DNA of 64,000 bases from Jacaranda mimosifolia. Its lineage: Eukaryota; Streptophyta; Magnoliopsida; Lamiales; Bignoniaceae. The stretch is taken from positions 34,627,404 through 34,691,403 of the forward strand of contig CM032122.1 of assembly GCA_018894105.1 (NCBI GenBank), in the 5' to 3' direction. The stretch's first letter is position 1; each line of letters opens with the position of its first letter. Below the pieces are notes generated by a model, which saw only the letters and a program-made list of their open reading frames with translations, ran no database searches and was not told the DNA's origin. The translations under genes were made by a program, and so were the position numbers. This document shows, piece by piece, positions 60,401 to 64,000 of the stretch.

Positions 60401-60731
60401 TGAACCTCAATTTTCCGGGGAATTCTAAGGTGGCATCTTGAAGCACCACCCAAGCATCCTCCATAGTGTGCCTCGACCCTTTATCCTCAGCTGCATCGGC
60501 TTCTAACGCAAAAAATCCTTTGTGCAATGAGTCGTTTGCACTCGACGCTTCCGTGGTAGTATTCTGGATCTTCAATTCATTTGCACTTGAGGCTTCGGTG
60601 GTAGTACTCTGAATCTCCGATTCATCCTCCGTTTTCAGCCTTTTCTTAGGGGAGGAATTGGAGTCGCTGAATTCATTTGGGCGTTTGATATCTGAAAACT
60701 GGGTGTTGGAATTGGATTCTGGTGCTGTCAT
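54417..60731 (-). CDS. Protein phosphatase 2C (PPM family, At1g18030-like)
   Basis: Ten exons on the minus strand: 60731-60406, 60008-59900, 59776-59740, 59588-59544, 58886-58834, 58293-58132, 56869-56786, 56309-56220, 56091-56044 and 54527-54417. All are GT-AG; 1065 nt, 354 aa. It is an Mg/Mn-dependent Ser/Thr phosphatase. Motifs: RHTMED at 88-92, YDGHGG (D117, G118), GWQDGATAVCVWVLG, VFVANIGDAKAVVARS, EHKAIYPQERARIQK, GRLEVSRAFGDRQFKK, GCDGLW (D298) and CKDNCTAIVIVF (D342, N343), so all metal-binding acids are present. The N-terminus is acidic/serine-rich and holds a tandem repeat TTTEASSAN. Residue 302 after DGLW is glycine where relatives have Asp/Glu. The exon 2 end was set at GLPREL, using GTCTGT as donor, because the stronger-looking GTGAGT breaks the frame. 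The orthology call is from memory of the Arabidopsis protein. Confidence 0.9.
54790..55605. repeat. Possible hAT-derived repeat in the last PP2C intron
   Basis: The right side ends GAGCTCGACTAGTTTGCACCCC and the left side contains GGCTCACGAGCC and TTTTTCAAGCTCAGTCGAG, the vocabulary of hAT MITEs seen elsewhere in the window. The middle is GC-richer (55020-55480) with low-complexity GGAAGAAG runs that create open frames on both strands. No target duplication was confirmed. Confidence 0.35.
57381..57424. repeat. CG/CA microsatellite in a PP2C intron
   Basis: Alternating purine-pyrimidine run (CGCGCGCGCACGCGCACG, then CACACA and ATATATGTAT), a sequence type able to adopt Z-DNA. It lies between the sixth and seventh PP2C exons. 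Confidence 0.85.
60036..60088. repeat. A tract and CA microsatellite beside PP2C exon 2
   Basis: About 20 A followed by (CA)n with one CG interruption, in the first intron some 30 bp upstream of the exon 2 acceptor on the minus strand. Read on the minus strand it gives a (TG)n run then T20, which is a strong polypyrimidine stretch before the splice site. Confidence 0.85.
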
Positions 60732-61226
60732 TTTTGCGGATGTATGAAAGAAAAAGGGTCAGAAATAGAAGGAAATGAACGGGTGCAAATTGTGGAATTT
60801 GGTCCGCATACAGACAATGGAACAGAGGCTGATTTGGTGTAAAATCCCAAATGCTACCCCAAGCCCCCGGTCCGACTTTTAATTTATGTTACATTTCTTA
60901 TTTTATTTTATAAATATATAATATATATGTTTTAAATATATTTATATAATAATTATTATTATTAATTAAAAATTAGATACCCTAAATATATATATATATA
61001 TTAAATTAAAATAGAGGATAGATTAGAGAGGGTAATCCATAGTACCCAAGGAGCGGTGAAAAATCTTAACTATATGTTATTCCCAAACTTTGTGTCTCTG
61101 TTTTGGAGAGAAAATTACATTTGGTTCTCACAAAATGTTTTCAAAATGATTTTTTATTTTTCTAAAATACTTATCTCAATATATATACTTTATATATCTT
61201 AATCATTAAAAAATAAATAAACATAT
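60732..61226. promoter_or_regulatory. PP2C upstream region
   Basis: The 5' flank of the minus-strand PP2C gene. AT-rich from 60890 onward with ATATATAT runs near 60915 and 60990. No specific element could be assigned. Confidence 0.4.
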
Positions 61227-62020
61227 TGATGATGGTGAAAACTGTTCAGCTAGAGTATTTGGTTGAGGTCCAGTATAGTGGACCTGGTGGAGGTCGAGGG
61301 GATTGCTTTCGATGTGATGGGGGGTCGAGTCTTGCGATCAACAGCAAACGTCAAGCTAGCCGAGATGCCCTAGGCTAAAGCACTCCAATGCTCAAGTCAA
61401 TAGATATTGATTAGGGAATAGAGCAGTAGAATGAGTGCTTTACAGCAGTAAATGGCATACCTTGCTAATGATTAGCAATGGGGTATTTATAACCTTGTTA
61501 GTGGAGTTAATATCACTTCGATGCCCTTGTTGAGCAAAAATGGCTATTGTCTTTATCTGACGGCTTTGAAGTCTTCTCCTTCCTGTGTACTATTCCAGGT
61601 GGCGCTGCCTAGGACATAGTGGTATATAGGTGGCACGTACTAACCTGTTGCTGCTAAGAAAATGTAATATTGTGGTGGTATGCGCCATTAATGCATGGTT
61701 ACGCTGCCTGGTGGAGCATTCAATGTGGTTGAGAGGCTATCGCCTTAGCTCGACCTCCTTGGTCGAGGTGAACACTTCTCCCGAGTTCCTATTCGGGCTC
61801 TCATCGAAAACACGCAAGTCTGTTGTGGTTAAACCTTACTGGCCGAATGAGGGAATGCGCCTCTAGGCTTGGGTTGACCAGGGTCTGATCGATATGATAA
61901 ACGTCGGTGCTTTGCCACAATGGATAAAACCTGTGAGGTCGAGTGCTCGTCGATAGACTAGGCTTGTAGGCAATTGGGCTGCCAGGCCCTATATTTCTGT
62001 CTTGATGCCATCCCATATCA
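61227..62020. mobile_element. Solo LTR (794 bp)
   Basis: Starts TGATGATGGTGAAAAC, ends CCATCCCATATCA, and is flanked by a perfect 5-bp duplication CATAT (61222-61226 and 62021-62025). No internal retrotransposon sequence is present, so it is a solo LTR left by LTR-LTR recombination. Its CAAACGTCAAGCTAGCCGAG, AATGCTCAAGTCAATAGATA and GGGTATTTATAACC segments resemble the LTR-like DNA in the palindrome at 26780-27352. The open frames within it are not genes. Confidence 0.8.
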
Positions 62021-62832
62021 CATATATTTTACATCTTTTAATCAAAACATTGAAAAAATTTGACCAAAGCCAATTAATCATACAAAATCCTATTTCAGAA
62101 AGAGACATCAAAAATTGAAAATGTCAATGACTTATTTAAACGCATTTCCCGTAGAAGTACATCATATAAGTCATATTCACCAACTCAATCAAATATATTC
62201 TCATGCCAAATGGCCTATAATCCAATGGCATAAATCTCCCACATAATATGGGAAGTCAATTCGGACCCGAACGAGCTTCTAATATGTGTCTCTAAATGAA
62301 AAAATAAAAATCAAATATATTCTCATCCTTTATTCATTATCTAGTACAATACGTAGAATTGCATTTCTCCAAAATATTGCTCTCAAGCAATCAAAATAAC
62401 AATAATAATGATAACTACGCCTGCCTGAATAGATTTTCACATAGACTAACCATGGTTTTACATTGGCCAAGTAGCTTGCCTCAGTTCACCCGTGAAAATT
62501 GACACCCACACACAAACCAAATATGAAACCACAATTCAATGGCTAGAATATGGACATTTGAGCAGCCCAGAGAGAATGAAAGGGTGAATGATCTTAACAT
62601 TAGAAGTTCTTCAAAGAAATTGCACAACCAACCTATAAAAGAGGAACATCATCTTATGATGTTTTTTGGGTTTACAGTTTCATCAACACCAACGTTGTCA
62701 CCAACAAAAATGACATATATTTAGGGCATAGAAACACGAAATTGCCAAACCAAAGAATCATCTTTTTTTCAACAATGTCAAAATCTATACAGAAAATATG
62801 AAAGCGGCTGCAAGATTTATGAGCCATGCAAC
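62021..62832. other. Intergenic and 3' UTR of the RING gene
   Basis: No gene seen. The ~150-300 bp below 62833 should be the 3' UTR of the minus-strand E3 ligase gene. Confidence 0.5.
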
Positions 62833-64000
62833 CTATTTAGCTTCAGATGGAGATACAGCTGCCATTTTACAGATGGGGCAGGTATTTTTCTGCCCAAGCC
62901 ACTGCTTTATGCAATCTATGTGGTACAAATGTCCACAGTTCAGTTTCCCCATCTCATCATCTAGTTCATATTCCTCCTGCAACATGAATTTATTTGCAAA
63001 AGGAAAATAAAAATTGGCGCTGAAAAACAGGGCGTGTAAAAACTAAGTCCACACAAACTGAAGAGAGAATTTTGCAAAGACTAACCTGGCATATACTGCA
63101 TTTCCTCTCCACCTCTGTGGCAAAATGGAATGAGAAATCATCCAAAATACTAAGTTTACTCCTCCTCAGACAGCGAGTTATCTCATCCTCTCTCAGTCCA
63201 GTGCTCACATACCCAATCCTGTCACCAAGTTCCAGTAATTCCTGTTTGTCACACCAAGTAAAGGCACTTATAATGATGTAATATTTCACTGACATGCATG
63301 TCACAAATTTTAAATCAAAACTAGATAAAGCAAAGGCGTCCAACTAGTTACAGACATACCTCATACGACATGTTATCAACATCAAGCCTCAGATCCCTAT
63401 ATCTATCAAGCCCATCCGATCTCCCTCCCATCAGCAGACTACTTTGGAGCATCACAATCTGCAAATGGAGCAATGCAAGCTACCTAAGGATAACCAACAG
63501 ACTGGAAAATCCACTGATGTGCGTGATGTTCCCGTACACGCATAGTTTTCTAGACATTCCCATACAACATCTTTGTAGCATTTTGTTCAGATGCTAGAAG
63601 TCAGTGATGATTGTATTCATGGTCCATAAGTAATACATAAAATAGAACAAGGAAGAGAATTGCTGATTCAATTCATACATCACACTGAATTTGCCTTGAA
63701 CTAGCCTTTCAACTCAATAGGAAAGCATGGATATACCTCCGCCAAGCAACATGTGGACGAAAATTTTAAATCTAGTGATACTAGAGAATCCAGTCATGTG
63801 CACATTCTGTTATCGTTCTCAACCAAATGATAATGGTTATCCAACAACACTTCCATTCTAAAGATCTTGTCATGTTATGAATGTTCCCAGTTAGTTTTCC
63901 GAAACTCAGAAAGTTTTAGAGTTGAGTGCTAGCATGTCAAAGCTTTCAACCAAGATTTACTTCACAACATATAGTGTGAGCTCTCACACAAGGTAGTCTA
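62833..64000 (-). CDS. RING-H2 E3 ubiquitin ligase, C-terminal exons (partial, runs off the window)
   Basis: Three consecutive minus-strand exons are clear: 63458-63360 (33 codons), 63241-63086 (52 codons) and 62976-62833 (47 codons plus stop), all phase 0 with GT-AG introns. They read RYRDLRLDVDNMSYE, then ELLELGDRIGYVSTGLREDE, then the RING-H2: CSICQEEY, CGHLYHIDC, CPIC (C-x2-C...C-x-H-x2-H-x2-C...C-x2-C). The DxRLDVDNMSYEELL block just before the RING is typical of the plant MBR1/MBR2/RHG1A-like RING ligases, which transfer ubiquitin from E2 to targets. It is short of its usual long N-terminal part, which lies beyond 64000. 63459-64000 appears to be intron. The protein ends KMAAVSPSEAK. 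Confidence 0.88.

Overview
The window is nuclear DNA of a flowering plant. It has spliced genes with GT-AG introns, AT-rich intergenic DNA, plant gene families (GT61, WAT1-like/EamA, plant-type PP2C, RING-H2) and layers of nested plant transposons. The gene structures suggest a eudicot, but I cannot name a species. I see no bacterial, viral or organellar region, no CRISPR array and no operon.

Layout. 1-4.8 kb: the end of a CACTA transposon, then a 1.3 kb Harbinger/Tourist-type element carrying a piece of an adaptin-binding p34-like gene. 4.8-12.7 kb: two tandem GT61 glycosyltransferase genes on the minus strand, both rebuilt here as complete three-exon frames, separated by a decayed Ty1/copia fragment. 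14.6-16.2 kb: a Mutator-like (MULE) element with a perfect 10-bp target duplication. 17.6-29.8 kb: a decayed Ty3/gypsy Tat-lineage retrotransposon with two LTRs, two RNase H domains, a broken antisense ORF and a ~1.9 kb palindrome inside that ORF. 30.0-40.0 kb: a ~10 kb hAT-type element (8-bp target duplication) containing a 6.4 kb MULE, whose transposase survives only as end fragments around several tandem-repeat arrays. 40.1-45.4 kb: a small hAT MITE, a second hAT element lodged beside its end, two MULE-like elements inside that, and another hAT MITE inside one of those.

46.1-64 kb is the gene-rich part: an intronless CCT4 chaperonin subunit gene (+), a seven-exon WAT1-like transporter (-), a ten-exon PP2C phosphatase (-), a solo LTR, and the 3' end of a RING-H2 E3 ligase gene (-) that runs off the right edge. 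All exon coordinates were set by hand from splice motifs, reading-frame continuity and family knowledge. The summed exon lengths of the four complete spliced genes are exact multiples of three.

The genes are not a functional cluster apart from the GT61 pair. The most unusual material is structural: the palindrome with preserved target duplications, the MULE whose transposase is split by tandem arrays, the nested insertion history readable from target duplications, and a GT61 paralogue that has lost a cysteine pair present in its neighbour. I found no convincing new biochemical system.
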